From positions 469,201 through 533,200 of the forward strand of contig QANU01006445.1 of assembly GCA_003254905.1 (NCBI GenBank): 64,000 nt of DNA, given 5' to 3'. This DNA is from Nissolia schottii. Taxonomy: Eukaryota; Streptophyta; Magnoliopsida; Fabales; Fabaceae. This document shows, piece after piece, positions 48,860 to 62,638 of this stretch. Position 1 is the stretch's first letter, and each line of letters begins with the position of its first letter. The notes below the pieces were generated by a model. That model did no database searches. It saw only the letters and a list, made by a program, of their open reading frames with translations, and was not told the DNA's origin. The translations under genes were made by a program, and so were the position numbers.

Positions 48860-49308
48860 AATTTCATGTTCTACCCTTTTTCTGACATCTCCATCCAAAC
48901 AAAGCTTTCTCAATGTCCCCCCCACTCCCTCATTCATTCTAACCCAATTCCTCTCTCTCTCTCTCTCCCTTCACTGTGTACCTTTCTCTTTCTGACACCC
49001 ACTCTGCAACCTCTTCTTCTTTCCCCTTTTCTTTTCTCTCCCCCCACACAACTCACACGGTAATTTTCTCCCATTCATTCAGTAAAGTTCTAGGTTAAAA
49101 GTTAAAAATAATAGATTATTATTATTATTATTATTTATTATTATTATTATAAAAATCATTTTCTTTTCTGCTTTTGGTTTTTCTCACCAGAATACCAAGT
49201 GTCTTTTTGATCTAGCAGCTGAAAGCAGCTTCTTCATTTTTCCCTCTCTCGCTGCACAGAGAACAATTCCTCTGCTCCTTTAGTCATCATTGGCTTCTCA
49301 AATTCTCG
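48860..49308 (+). promoter_or_regulatory. Probable 5' UTR exons of UBP26
   Basis: A pyrimidine-rich leader (CTCTCTCTCTCTCTC at about 48952-48967) runs to a GTAATT donor at 49060. A second stretch at 49191-49308 is bounded by CACCAG and another GTAATT donor. The coding exon begins after TTGTATTGTAG at 49962. These two non-coding exons are inferred from splice signals and base composition only. An ATT microsatellite lies in the first intron (about 49113-49150). Confidence 0.45.
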
Positions 49309-49963
49309 GTAATTTTTCTCTTTTGGCTTTGATCAATTCTTTGTGGAAAAACGTGAGCATGTTTCGCATTTCCTTGTGCCTTTGTTTTCTGTATTGATTT
49401 CCTTGGAATTTTGCCTGTTAGAAAAAAAAAAAAAAAACAATTCTAGGGTTCTCTACAGTTTAGCGCTTGATTCATCAAATTCGGTTTGTGCTTTTTTTTG
49501 CTTTGCAATGATTAAAAAAAAAAAGCGTGACTTTGTTAATGTCTTTCTGCATAGACGAAGGGTAGGCCACTACTTCATCGAAAATTTTTCTGGCGAAGAT
49601 TTTTTGCTTTGTTGAAATTTTACTGCATTATGTTCAATCAAACACAATCATAGTCCTGTGCAAGAGTCTCTAATTTCGAGTTACATTGCAAGCATACATC
49701 TGGTGTTGGCTCACGAGTTTTCCATAGTAATGTTTCAATTAAATAAGACCATGTCAAAATGACAACTTTACATTTGTCTCAGTGACCATTGCTATTTTCC
49801 GGAAGGAAATGAATGAAGATAACTTCCTATTTGATATGCTCCTTTTTTCTTTTCTCTCTTCAAAATTTTGAAATGGATATGGAAATGTTGAATTGATATT
49901 TTTCATTTTTAGCCAAGAAAGTTAAGTTGTTGTGCTATTGTCATGGTTAGGTTGTATTGTAGA

Positions 49964-52900
49964 ATGAGTAGACCAGCGACTCGAAGTAAAAACAAAAGAC
50001 TGAGGCAGGGGGATGACAGCGCTGGCACTTCCGGAATATGGAGGTACAAACAGATTTTCATTTGTATTCTGTTTATGAAATGAAATGGAATTTATTACTC
50101 CTAAGTGTTTTTTGTGTGGCCCTTCTATAGGAAGATTCACCAAACAGGTGTGGTTACTGAAGATGATATGAATCAACTGTATATGATTTGGAAGCCGGTT
50201 TGTTCAGGTTGTCGTGTGAATACCAAAGATAACCCAAATTGCTTCTGTGCATTGATTCCGCCACCAAATGGATCCCGGAAGTCTGGTTTATGGCAGAAGA
50301 TGACCGATGTTGTTGAAAGTCTTGGCCCTGACCCAACCAAGGATCTTCGTGCCTCTGCTGATTCTCCTGCTGGTCTGAGCAATCTCGGTGCAACGTGCTA
50401 TGCGAACAGTATACTCCAGTGCTTGTACATGAATAAATATTTTCGCGAAGGCATATTTTCTGTTGAACCAGACATTTTAGAACAACTGCCAGTGTTAGAT
50501 CAACTGGCTCGACTTTTTGTGCAGTTGCATGCTAGTAAAATGTCATTCATAGATTCTTCTCCATTTGTAAAAACACTGGAGTTAGATAACGGAGTTCAGC
50601 AGGATAGCCATGAATTCTTGACATTGCTTCTATCATTGCTGGAGCGCTGTCTGAGTCAGTCCAAAGTTCCCAAGGCAAGAACAATAGTTCAAGATCTTTT
50701 TCGGGGTAGCGTGTCTCATGTGACAACGTAAGGAATAAAAGCCATTGAGTTTGATCAACTTATCGTCTAATAAAGCATCATTTTTTTCCCTTCTAGTTAT
50801 CCTTTATCTTTTGGTTGAATGGTATAGGTTTGTCTAAATCCTGTAATTTTCATTTTGAATTTTGACCTAAGCTACTACTGCCCGCCAGAAATATTTGTTT
50901 TTTTTTTTTTTTAAGTCTATAAAGTGATCATCTTGAGATTAATGCTAATGTTGCTAACATGTAAGGTGCTTGTTTGGTGAGTGTGTTGTTGAATCTTCCC
51001 ACACATTGTGTATTTGAGTTTCTTTACATCTAAGAATATTTTTCATTTTGTCAAATGACGATTTTGATTATCCTTGTGTTAACATGGCTGTTTTATACTT
51101 CATTCGTTGTTGGGTACTGTTTGTCATATAATTCATGGCACTGGGTGTTCAGAATCCATTTTTTGTAATTGGTTAGAATTCAGAAGTGATTCTCTTAATT
51201 TGTGTTCAAATGATATCAAATGTTTTCTCCTTATGTAATCTATTTTCATTTATGTCTGACCAGTAGTAGCAGCTATGTTTTCAACTAATAGTCTAATACA
51301 CATATATATTTCTCATAATTTTATCAATTATTATGCAGATGCTCGCAATGTGGAAGAGAATCCGAAGCTTCTTCCAAAATGGAAGATTTCTATGAGTTGG
51401 AGTTGAATGTCAAAGGATTGAAAAGTTTAGATGAGAGCCTAGATGATTACCTCACTGTTGAAGAGCTTCATGGTGACAATCAGTATTTTTGTGACTCGTG
51501 TGGAACACGAGTTGATGCTACTCGCAGCATCAAGCTGCGTACATTACCTGATGTGCTTAATTTTCAACTGAAACGTTGTGTTTTCCTTCCAAAGGTATTA
51601 TAGCTATATGAGGAATTTCCAATATTTACTATTATTGTGAGCATTGTACAACTAAGTGATATGCATTTTCATTGTTTACTTCTTTCTTTGTTTATTATAG
51701 CTGTGATGGATATAAGAAAAAAATATTTTTTTTTAAAAAAAAAACAAAGTAACAAGTATTAGACAAAATGATAGGGAAGTTACCCAAAGATCCAAAATAC
51801 AAACCATATGAAGAAAAAGGTACCTGTAATGATAAAAAAAACATTTATCTCTTTGTGTGTCTTCATGGTTGTATTTTGAAATCCTTGTAATGGAAGATGA
51901 TTCAGGAAACTCTCGATGAGTTAAATAGTATAATTACAGACACAAATCCAGGCCTTTTAGAAAGCTATAGTTCTTCTTTAACTAAGTGCACCTGTTTCCA
52001 GAATGTTCTCATTTCTCTGGAAAAATTGCCGTACTTTCCTGCTTCAACCCTCAAATCAAAGAAATAAATAATCAATCCATCTACTGTGTGTCTAACCATT
52101 TAACCATACATATATTATTGTAAATGCTTTAATTAAGAGACGGAGAAATACTAGTTAATCTGTTTTTGTTATTGTTTTACCTTATTTTAGGTCCTTATTC
52201 TGCATTTCTGTATTTTGTGTTTCCATGAGTAGGATGTATCCTTTGCTCCCTTACTTCTATCCTTCTCTCCTCCTTTAATGTAACAACATACTTTATAATT
52301 TTTTTAAAACGGAGAGACAACTAACCTTGAATGTTATAGTTTATTATGAGGTGATGCTTGATTTAGTTCCAAACCTGTACGGTGATTGATAAATTTAGCA
52401 TTTTATTATTGTTGATTTCTTGAATTATTTTGAAATAATATCTTAGGGTAGTGATAATGTAGGGTGGTTTTCTGAATATATAAACTATCATAATCATTAC
52501 ATGTTTTTTCCTTTCATAGAATAGTGATAGTGTAAGGGATGTTTTTCATATAGACAGTGTAAAGTTTGATTGTCTAACCATTCAGCCGTATTCAGCTTCT
52601 GATTAGTGTATTCTCCTTTTTATCTGTTTTTGTTGGCAGACTACAACAAAGAAGAAAATTACTTCTGCATTTTCATTTCCGGCTGAACTTGATATGCAGC
52701 AAAGATTGTCTGAGTTAGCTCAATTTGATTTGATATATGACTTGTCTGCTGTACTGATTCACAAGGGAACTGGTGTTAATAGTGGCCATTACATTGCTCA
52801 CGTCAAGGATGAAAACACTGGGCAGTGGTGGGAATTTGATGATGAGCATGTCACTAATTTGGGTCACCATCCCTTTGGCGGAGGATCTTCAAGTTCAACT

Positions 52901-55900
52901 ACTAAATCCATTAAGACTGACAGTAATGGAAACTGTTTAGATGCCACTAATCCACCATCCTCACTTGTGGAGACATTTTCATCTAGTGATGCATACATGT
53001 TGATGTACCATCTTAAACATAAGAATGATGTATGTGAAAATGGGAATATAGTTAGTGATGCTAACCATGAAGCAAGAGAGGGTGCTGCACAATACAGTGT
53101 TCCTCTTCCCTCTCATCTTTTTGACGAGATTCAAAATTTCAATGCCTCATATCTTGATGTTTGTGAGCAGTACAATCGTAGGAAAGAGGTAGAATTGAGT
53201 TGTATTAGTGAGAGGAGACAGGAAGTTCGATCTGTTATAGCTGAGGCTCCTGTTCAACCACTGGAGCGACCATTTTATTGGATTTCTAGTGATTGGCTTC
53301 GGCAGTGGGCTGATAATGTTATTCCAACGTTAGTGCATACTTTTTATGGTATTATTTTGGTCATGAATTCTCCAATTTTTAAATTTGTATAGCATGAGTT
53401 GAAATTCTTTTCCTTCTTGCCATAGCTTGAGGGTCGATCATTAGGGTAGGGTTAATTGACATTTTTCTAGGGTGCTTACTTTGCATGGTCTATGCAGTTC
53501 TCTCGACAACACATCCATCCAATGTTCACACAGAAAGGTCTCAGCTTCAAATGTTACCTCAATGAAGCGGTTGTCAGCCAAAGCATGGGATAAATTGTTC
53601 TCCAAGGTAAGTGTTCTTGTCTGATGCTCTATGTAATATGCTTGGGTTATCAGTTGTTATTTGTGTTATGATGTCATTCATTGATTGTGTGGAGTTCTTC
53701 TCTTTATTGAACGTATATATCCTTATTAGTATTATTTTACATCTTCAATCATGATGAGAAACTTGACTGGAATTACTTATGAAGGCAATGTGTCTTGGGA
53801 GAGGATAAATTTGATAACAAACTTTCCCATGTCAATTCCGTTGTTGCATTTTATGTTGGATAATACTGGTAAGAAAGATGAAAACAAAATTTGTCTGAGG
53901 GAACGGAGACACATCTAGTGTTTTATAGGTGAAGTTATTTCAGAAGAAGAGGGAGTTGGCTCTTTTGATCATCAAGCTTCAAGCAGACCTTGTTTCTGTC
54001 AGTAAGGAAACTGGTGTCATAAGTGAGCCCGATGGAAGATAAATGTTTTAACCAATGCTGTCCTTGTGACGTAACTAGTTTTGGGGTGTTTTGTTTGAGG
54101 TAACTTGTCTCTTTGTTTTTTTGGATCGAAAAATGCAGTGTGTGTCTCTTGTCCGAATGAATTACATTGTCTGAGAAAATTTACAGAAGCGCATGTTTTG
54201 CTGAGGATTCAGACACTGATGATTTATTATGGTTTTATTCATATGTTTGCTCCGACTTCTTGTTCCTCTATTGCTACTTAAGCTCTGCCATCTTTCTGAA
54301 TAAGTACATGACACATTTGTTTTATCGGCTTGCGAAATTCAGTATGGTGGGGGTCCAGCACTGTCTCAGGATGACCACTGTTTGGATTGTCTGATTCATG
54401 GGGCTCACACAGTGGTGTCGGCTGACACGTATCGGGATCGAAGAGAGTCAATGAAGTCACTTGCACGGGAAATTCTAGATGGAAACTGTCTAGATGGAAA
54501 GTATTTCATATCGAGACCATGGTATGATAACAAATCTCTCATGCCATTCATGCTGCCACAGAAAGAGGTGTCTGTGGACTAGGATTCTGTTTTCCTGTGT
54601 TTTGGTAGCAGTGAATATTTTGAGTGGCTTGGTTCTAGAAAAATGATCACCATTTTATATTAGCTCTAATTTCTTTGGTTTTTTTCCCCTTCACTATGCT
54701 ATTAAGGTTGTTATAAAAAGCAATGTTTTCGAACCTTTTATGTGGGTGAGTTCACTTTTGTAGGTTGCAGCAGTGGTGGAAAAGAAAAGTTCTTGATGCT
54801 CCATCTGAAGCTGATGCTGGGCTAACAGCAGCCATTTGTTGTCCACATGGGCAGCTGATGCCTGAGCAAGCTGCTGGTGCTAAGCGGGTTCTTATTCCTG
54901 AGAGTTTTTGGCTCTTCATCTATGAAGATGCTGTTTCTGTAAAACCTGATGATCCTTTGGGTGGCCCTACTTTTCCTTCTGACTCCATGGAGTGTTCTGA
55001 ATGCAGTAAAGATCTATCTGAAGTAGCATGCTTGGAGGACTCCTTAAGGTTATTTCATTTGCATATTAGTATTAATATAGAGCTAACGAGGACAAATTTT
55101 AACATGACTTCTGTATTCCTGCATCAGATTAGTTAAACAAATGCAACGTCACAATCATGAGAAATTATTCGTGGCTAGATGTATGCCACTCTCTGTGCAT
55201 TGCAAGTATTTCTTGGTGCCTTCTTCATGGATTTCAAAATGGAGAAATTACATTAGTCCGACCCTCAAGAATTCAGATAAACCTGAAACTTTAGATAGGG
55301 TAATGGATTCACTGATGTGTGAAAAGGTACATTATTACATTACCTTGCTATTCTGTCATGTTTTGCATCTTATTCCATGGGACATTTTTTGAGGCACCTG
55401 TCAGTAAGAAGATTTACTGCTAAAAGGTATCCTATCCAACATGTTTAGGGACTTCTGCAGCAGGGATTACTCTTCAGTTGATGATATGATTTGATCTGCA
55501 CATTAAGTTTTCTATCACATTTTATTTTCCATTCTTTTAATTCTCATCCCCTAGCAAATGTTAATGATGACTATTGTGCGTATTTTGTATCAGCATTCAC
55601 AACTTGTTGAAAGGCCTCCTGAACTGGTTTTCAGACGTGGTTCTATAATCCAGAGAGAGTCTTCTGTAAGTTTAAATACAAAATGAAATATATTTTTCCG
55701 TTATAGTCGTATCAAATGTATGTCCATGCTTGCGAATTTGTCATTTTCTTATTTACAACAAACTATGTTCACCAATTTTAGTATTCCTTGAATCTTTCAA
55801 AAATTAAACATTAAATTGGGAGTCTCCAGTATGTGGTTGCCCTTTTGCTTTGTCTCTTCCTCCTTGGCTTTTACATTGTCAATGAGTGTAGCTTTAGTTG

Positions 55901-58356
55901 CAAGTGTAATTTTCTGTCTCTGTCTTACTTGCATGTATTTTGTGGATTTTAGGTTGGTGGCTTAACCATCATATCTGAGAATGATTGGAAATGCTTCTGT
56001 AAAGAATACGGTGGTACTGAGACCAAAGGAATATCTGCAATAATTGAGATTATTAATGATTCAGAGAATGAAAATGTTCTGACTGGATCAGGTGAAGAGA
56101 TGCCAATATGTGAGGATCAGCTGGTGACTGGGGATAAAGTGAGTAATGAAAATGGGACTGGACAAATTTTGATTAAGACATTCCCTGAGGTAATCCAAAA
56201 CTTCATCTTACCTTGTTGAGTATGCTATTTTGGTGGCCCCTCCCCTCCTTTTATTGCACTTTAATGTTTTAGAAGTTAAAATGTCAGTTACAACATTATA
56301 TACATATACATCATATATTGGACTGAAAATTCAATATGGTATTTTCTGGTTTATGTTTCTAGTTGTGCGACTACATGTTCGTATTCATATTCATTTTTTT
56401 CAAATGCACTTCAAAGCCATGTCCTTGGTTTTCCAGTTTTCCTCTCTTCGCTCTTTTCAGCGCATGCATGGTATTAACTAATATAGCATTGTCAATGAAA
56501 ATTTTGGTGTTGCAACTAATCATCTTTAATGAATGCATCGCATGTTGAAAAGGGTGATTCTCGATTTGTGCATATGACTTGACTGACAAAATATTGATGA
56601 GTTAATAATTTAAGTGGAATTTGAGAGTCACCTGTATTTTATTCGGCACTATAAATCGTTATCCCCTCCGCTTGATTTTCTCTGTCACATTCTATAATTA
56701 ACTCATGTCGCTACATTTTTGTGTTACGTTGTTTTAAGTCATCCTGATATTCATTTATCAAATTTAGTGGAAACTTATCTTTCTTTTATAGAATTATTAT
56801 ATATTTTAATTTAACTCTCATTTGAACATAATCTTTTTCCCTTCCATTTTACAGGTTTGTGAAAGTTGCATTGGAGAAAGAGAAAGCTGTGAGTTAATGC
56901 AGAAACTTAACTATTGCAATGAGGACATATCTGTTATTCTTGTTCATGGTAAGGAGGTACCTAGATCAATCTTGGAGGCTTCAAAGGGATCTGTTGAAAC
57001 AGATAGGCGGGTTTCCAAGCGCTCACGGAAGACTAAAAATGGGAGTTCAATTAGTTTGAAAGTTTCTGCTTCAACGACTTTATACCAGCTGAAAATGATG
57101 CTATGGGAATCCTTTGGGGTAAGACATTTCTATTTTGTTGCATGTATATGCTTAGTTCAGTTAAAATGTTGCCTGTCTAAGCACATGTCATAAATTGTTG
57201 AGGGGTTTTTGAAACACTTAGGGTTATATACATATTGCGATGGCCTCGAGTCTTTCTAATTGAAGTTTCAGTACAATTTAATATCAACTTTCAGCGATGG
57301 AAGCTCAAATTCCTGTAAAATTTAAACGTAGGGCCTCTAATGTGGAAGTATTAGCATTCTTTTATCAATGTGAACAAAAAAACTGACAGATGGATTAGAC
57401 ATATTTCATATTCAGTGATAACAGCATGTTTAAAGGGCATAGATTGGGGTGGGAATAAGAAAATGAATATTGAGGGATGAAAAAGTTATAATCTCAACTC
57501 AGTTGTTTGGTAAAGGGTGGAAAATCATTTTCAACTCACTTTCATCCTTAAAGAGCATAATTTGTGGGTAGGATTGCGGATCTGCACCAACTATCACACT
57601 TTTTTATTAGGGCCAATCAAGTTAGTTCATTCTCAATTTTCTATTTAAAGAGTCACTTCTTTAATGTATGTAGTATGAGATGCCAAAAAAATGGTTCAAT
57701 AGAACTTGTATAACTAATGGGTGAATAGGTTGGTTTTGTTCCCTTCTGTCGTAACAGAACATATTAAGTTAGCTAGGCATTATCTTAATAGCTTAAGCAC
57801 ATGAAATTACATTATGTAGATGATTGCTTGCTTTCACTTTTGTTACTGTTTTAAGTTAACATGGTGCTGTCTTCTGCATCGATTAGTGAATTGCTATGAC
57901 AAATCACACTGCTTCATAATGTGTAAATTTTTGTTCCTGAATCTGAAATGGTTATTTTGTCATCCCAGGTTGTCAAGGAAAACCAGATACTGCAGAAAGG
58001 TGATAGGACAATTGACATTGATGATGAATGTACTACCCTTGCAGATGTTAACATATTTGCTGGTGATCAAATTATAGTGAGGGACTCTGAAATCCATGAA
58101 AATCGAGATATTGCTGGTGAGCTATTTTGTAGTGGTCATGTGTTTCGTCGTGATTATGGTTTTTGCAGTAAGCGGCATAGAGAATATAAATTTAATCTTG
58201 TATCCTTTTTCCAAGTGGAAATTTATGAATATAGAAAATGGATTATATTTGTCTTTTGCAGATGAGCTTTGTGATGAGAAAATGGATCTGCAGCAAACCG
58301 AGGGAGGATTTCGCGGAACGCTTCTGACAGCAAACGTCTCATCTCAGGTTGTGTAA
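49964..58356 (+). CDS. UBP26: Ubiquitin-specific protease 26 (13 coding exons, 1069 aa)
   Basis: The exons are 49964-50043, 50131-50727, 51339-51594, 52640-53328, 53498-53606, 54343-54521, 54764-55048, 55128-55326, 55594-55665, 55953-56189, 56855-57118, 57969-58116 and 58262-58356; all are GT-AG and in frame. The USP catalytic domain has its Cys box at GATC116YANS and its His box at SGH361YIAH, plus a CSQCG...CDSCG zinc site. Four DUSP-like modules follow ([58 protein letters not shown]), then a ubiquitin-like domain near the C-terminus ([20 protein letters not shown] to [15 protein letters not shown]). Arabidopsis UBP26 removes ubiquitin from histone H2B in the nucleus, affecting silencing and endosperm genes. 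The length matches (1067 aa there) and no catalytic residue is lost. Confidence 0.96.
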
Positions 58357-59931
58357 GAACTTTTTGTTGGTGTGTGTATATATCTATAGAGAAATCAGTT
58401 GAAAAGAAACTGCTCGGTTCAGTCAAACCATGTAAATCCATATGCCTGCTGCTTTTATAGTGTTGATTTTGAAACCTATTTGTCTGTCATCCTGAGCCAA
58501 GTTAAAGGCAAATTTTGGAACGCATTTCCTTGCTAGATACTTGTGGAACTCCCATTCAAGGATGAGGGGGAATCAAGACTGGGAAAACAAATTGAGAAAA
58601 GGTGAGTATTTATGTATGAAGGGAACATCAAGTTTTCTTGTATCATTGTTTTAGCTTAGTTATTTTTTATCTGTTAGTCCATGTTTTAGGGAAGATTATA
58701 AATTTTGTTTTGGTGGAAAGACTATGTCCTGATTTGTGGTTGATTAACCTAGCTTGGTCGGAACTTTCTAAGCATGGGTTAACTATATTTTATTTTTACT
58801 TGCATTATTTTTTAATTTTGTTTTACGAGATGAAGCTATTCAGAGAAGATAACCCACCTGATAGAGAAATGGGTGGTTCAATCTTTTTATTAATAGTAAA
58901 GATAATAGGTCAAAATACATCTTGTGAGAGGTGTAAGTTAATATGAATTTTTGTAACTTTTTGGACCGATTGATAGGTATATCAAGGAAAATATAGCAAT
59001 TAGTACTATCATCTTTAAGTTTCTTGCAGACTAATGACTAACCCTTGCTATGCACAAAATTCACATAGTTCATTTGATAATTTTAAATAAAATCTCATTG
59101 TATATTAGTATTTTTTTTTTGGGTACATTCGTTTGTATATTAGTACCAAGTTTAATGAACAACTCCATATGTTTATATGTAGAAATGAAATTTTCATGAA
59201 CATTTGTTGTGTATGACGCGCACTCTGACTTACGAGATATCTTTACCATTTATTTTGTGAAAGAGAAAAAATTTAAAAATAAAGGCGAAGATTTTCCTTA
59301 GAACATAACCTAAGACTCTAGTATTTTACAAATGGAAATGATTATAACCATTTGATTGAAGATGAGTTATCTTAAAATAACTAACACCAACTACAAGAGA
59401 TTCTTGTCTCTAATGTGTTATCGCTATAAATAGCCAAGTATAACATTAATGAAAAGTCGAGGGTACAAATAAGAGTAATGCTAACATTTCATGAGATGGT
59501 TTTACTAATTCTTTTCACGCTGCGTTTCATACCAATAAAAACACAATTAAAACATGATCGTTACATTTTCAAAAGCATACCCATTATTTGTCCACTAATG
59601 GCCATTGCAAGTTATTGCATATGGTCACTTAGCTGTCTATTTATTTTTCAAGTTATCATTAAAGTAAATAAAATCATTTCATGAAACTATTTCAGGATTT
59701 ACAAGAGAAATAAAACAGTGGTTAATCCTAACGGGGGAAAGGAATCAAAAGAGCCATCAAGTAGAAGGATGAAAGGGTACATTGAATAAATAATAGAGAA
59801 AGGAAATTTGATTATCTTATTGCAGGGAATAATAGTACTACATTAGAATCACACTCTCTTTTTTTTCTTTTCTTTTTTTTTCTCTTCCTCTCAATCTTGC
59901 ATGGTATCGAACTATGCTGAAGTGAAGTATT
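58357..59931. other. Convergent spacer between UBP26 and the G-gamma gene
   Basis: UBP26 ends at 58356 and the minus-strand G-gamma gene ends at 59932, so the two are convergent. The spacer is AT-rich; short frames in it resemble nothing known. Confidence 0.5.
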
Positions 59932-61264
59932 CTAAATCCAACGTTTATGACTTCTTGAATTGTTGGAGCCTCCTCCGAACCATCGATCGCAGTCAGCATC
60001 AACCGAACCTTTAGTCCTGCTCATGTATATCATTAATTTATCAATTTATATAATCCATTCATTATATTGATACATACCCTCTGTATATACAAGGATAATG
60101 ATATGTTCTCATAAAAATCCTCCTGAACCCTTTTTTTTAAAAAATATTTCTTTCGTTTTAATTTAATTGTCTACTTTTAAACATACAAAAATTAAGTAAA
60201 ATAAATAAATATTTATGATAGTGGTACAAAATTCTTTAAAAGAATGAAATAACTTTGATAATTACATGTGATAGTATAATATTTTTTTTACTAGAATTGT
60301 ATGTGGTCGTTAATAAAAAAATGTAATCGGTAAAAAGTAAACAATTAATTTAAACAGAGAGAACACTAAATAAGTAAATGACAGTCATTGACTTAAAATC
60401 TTAAACATTTATCAATTCTTACTTCATTTTGCATCCACTGAAAATTAGTACTAAGATATATTTTTTTCTATACACAAACCGACAAACATGGATTGTTGGA
60501 TATAATTTTGCAAGCATCAAGATGATCACTTACAATGGAAGCAGAGGGTCAGGAATAGATTCAACACTTGAAATGACACTGCACAATCACAATAAATAGC
60601 ATATCTAATTTAGATAAGTGAGAAGTGATGAAAGATAAAGACCCTCGTTTGTGAGATAAGCTAAAGGAAAAAAAAAAAACAAGAGAGGTTAATTTCTATT
60701 GTTTTTACGCTGTCAATCAATCAAATTTTGTTCAATTTAAATGGATGATCTTCTTCTTCATTATTTCAAAAGTCATATATATAAAAAAAATCCGATGGAA
60801 TAACAATGTAACCATGGATAGATAGAATTTAAACTCAAACAAAATAATAGTTTGCTTAAACTTAGCTTACTTTTTGCATACGGCGGAAGATTCACCTATT
60901 GTTTCAAGTTCTTCCAATTCTTCCTGCACCATGATAATTGACTTATTATTATAATTTATAGATAGGACACCATAGGGGAGAAAAATTGAGTAGAACCAAA
61001 AGAAAATTGATCACCAAATTACTACCAAAAAAGGAAAAACATAAAATTCATGTTGACCTGGATGATATTGATCTGGTTATTTAGGTGGGATATGGCAGCT
61101 TGCAACTTATGCTTCCCAAAGAAGCCAGGGAAAGACCAAGATCCTGGTTGTGCTAGACGATGAGGACTAGATTTTCCACCATTTTTGTATTCCTCTGATA
61201 ATAATACTCCTTCATTTTGCGTTGCCAATAGTTCTGGTTGTTGTTGTTGATGTGCATCCTCCAT
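59932..61264 (-). CDS. Heterotrimeric G-protein gamma subunit, type B (4 exons, 129 aa)
   Basis: The exons are 61264-61058, 60923-60871, 60578-60534 and 60016-59932 (stop); all are GT-AG, in frame, 129 residues. A Gln/Ser-rich start precedes the coiled coil HKLQAAISHLNNQINIIQEE (51-71) with LEELETIGESSAVCK, then the G-gamma signature SIPDPLLPLTKG (94-105) and DRWFGGG (112-118). The gamma subunit pairs with G-beta at the plasma membrane and gives the plant G-protein complex its specificity. The C-terminus is SHKRWI with no CaaX box, which places it in type B (non-prenylated) plant gammas. The usual Trp of WDRWF is Cys111 here. The small middle exons (53 and 45 bp) are easily missed by gene finders. 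The start is the first ATG in the frame. Confidence 0.92.
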
Positions 61265-62638
61265 GGCCGCCACCTTTTGGTTGGTTAACAAGATGATGAT
61301 TCTACAAAGTAAACTTCCAAACCCATATGATAATTGGGAAGAAAGAAATTAAATAAAGGGGGTTGGAGTCAAAAAAGGAGGGAGGGAGGAACATGACCTT
61401 AAAGTGGTAGTGGACCATTTTATCACATAAGAAATTGAGGTAAATGATGGAAGCAAGAGGGGGTCAGGTTGTGTGTGTGTTTGTTAAATGAGTTGTTAAT
61501 CTTTAGAAAAATGTTATCCGTACATAATTTTTTTTAGTCTTCCCATTAAAGGTTTATGGGTAAAAGAGGGAGTAATTCAAGTATATGATAACTAAGGTTG
61601 TGTAATTGGACGATTTTATTAATATCATTTGAATAAAATAATTTTATGATTTAAATTATATTATAATTTTACATTTTTTATTTTACTCATATAATATCTC
61701 AATTTTGATTTTAATATTGATGATCATGTAAAAAAGTTTTTATCTAATTCATTATTAACGTACCTAAATTCCTTATTTGTTTACATTGAATTCTCTAGTG
61801 TCGATTAACTAATGTCCGAATAAACATAGCTGTAATTATTGTAAATGCAGTAAAAAGCTAATAATACAAATTAATTAATTATTGAATGGATTGGGATTGG
61901 ATTGGTGGGTGAAGAAAATGGGATGTGAGATGTGGGATGTGGACACTAGACAGACAGACAGACAGCACACCCGGCCACAACGAAACAGCAAGCACTGCTC
62001 GCCATCGTGGTGGCAAGGACACATGAATTGGCAAAATGAGAAGGCCACTAATATGAAAGAAATTTTTTTTAATTAAACGAAAAAAAATATTTATACTCAT
62101 CAAACATGATTATTATGCTAATACATTACTCATCAATCATTAAATGTGATCTTAATTGTAGGTCATATTAAAATTTTATCTAATTGTAAATGATCAATGA
62201 ATTTTTAAGATTTCCAATGTCGATAGCTACATATAGCATCGCTCAATTAAATGTCACCATCGCTTTTACATCTTTAGGTAAATTGCATAAACTACTATTT
62301 CAAAATTGTACCCAACCTCAAATTAAAGACAAAATTAGACTCTATCCCATTTTTCAATGCGACTAATTTTGTTGGAAATAATTCATGCAAAATTAAAAAA
62401 ACACATAAATAAAGTTAAAGCATGAGGCATGCTGACACACACTAAAACGTTGTTAATTTTAGCGCACGATTAAGTAATAATTTATAAAACTAAATTAACC
62501 CCAAAAAACGTAGTAAAAGGGCCTAACCTAGGTCTTCTCTCGAAGAAGCAATTAGAACCAATTAAAAGTTTAACTAAATTGGGGGATTTGAATTGATTGA
62601 ATTTAAAATAAAAAAAATTAAAACAAATAAATAAATAA
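61265..62638. other. G-gamma upstream region and AT-rich spacer
   Basis: The first 150 bp is the likely promoter/5' UTR of the minus-strand G-gamma gene, without an obvious TATA box. A GACA tetranucleotide repeat stands at about 61949-61963 in a GC-richer patch. No gene found. Confidence 0.45.

Noticed and set aside
61879..62103. Overlapping 64- and 74-codon frames on both strands
   Set aside because: They arise from a short GC-richer patch with a GACA repeat; no protein signature.
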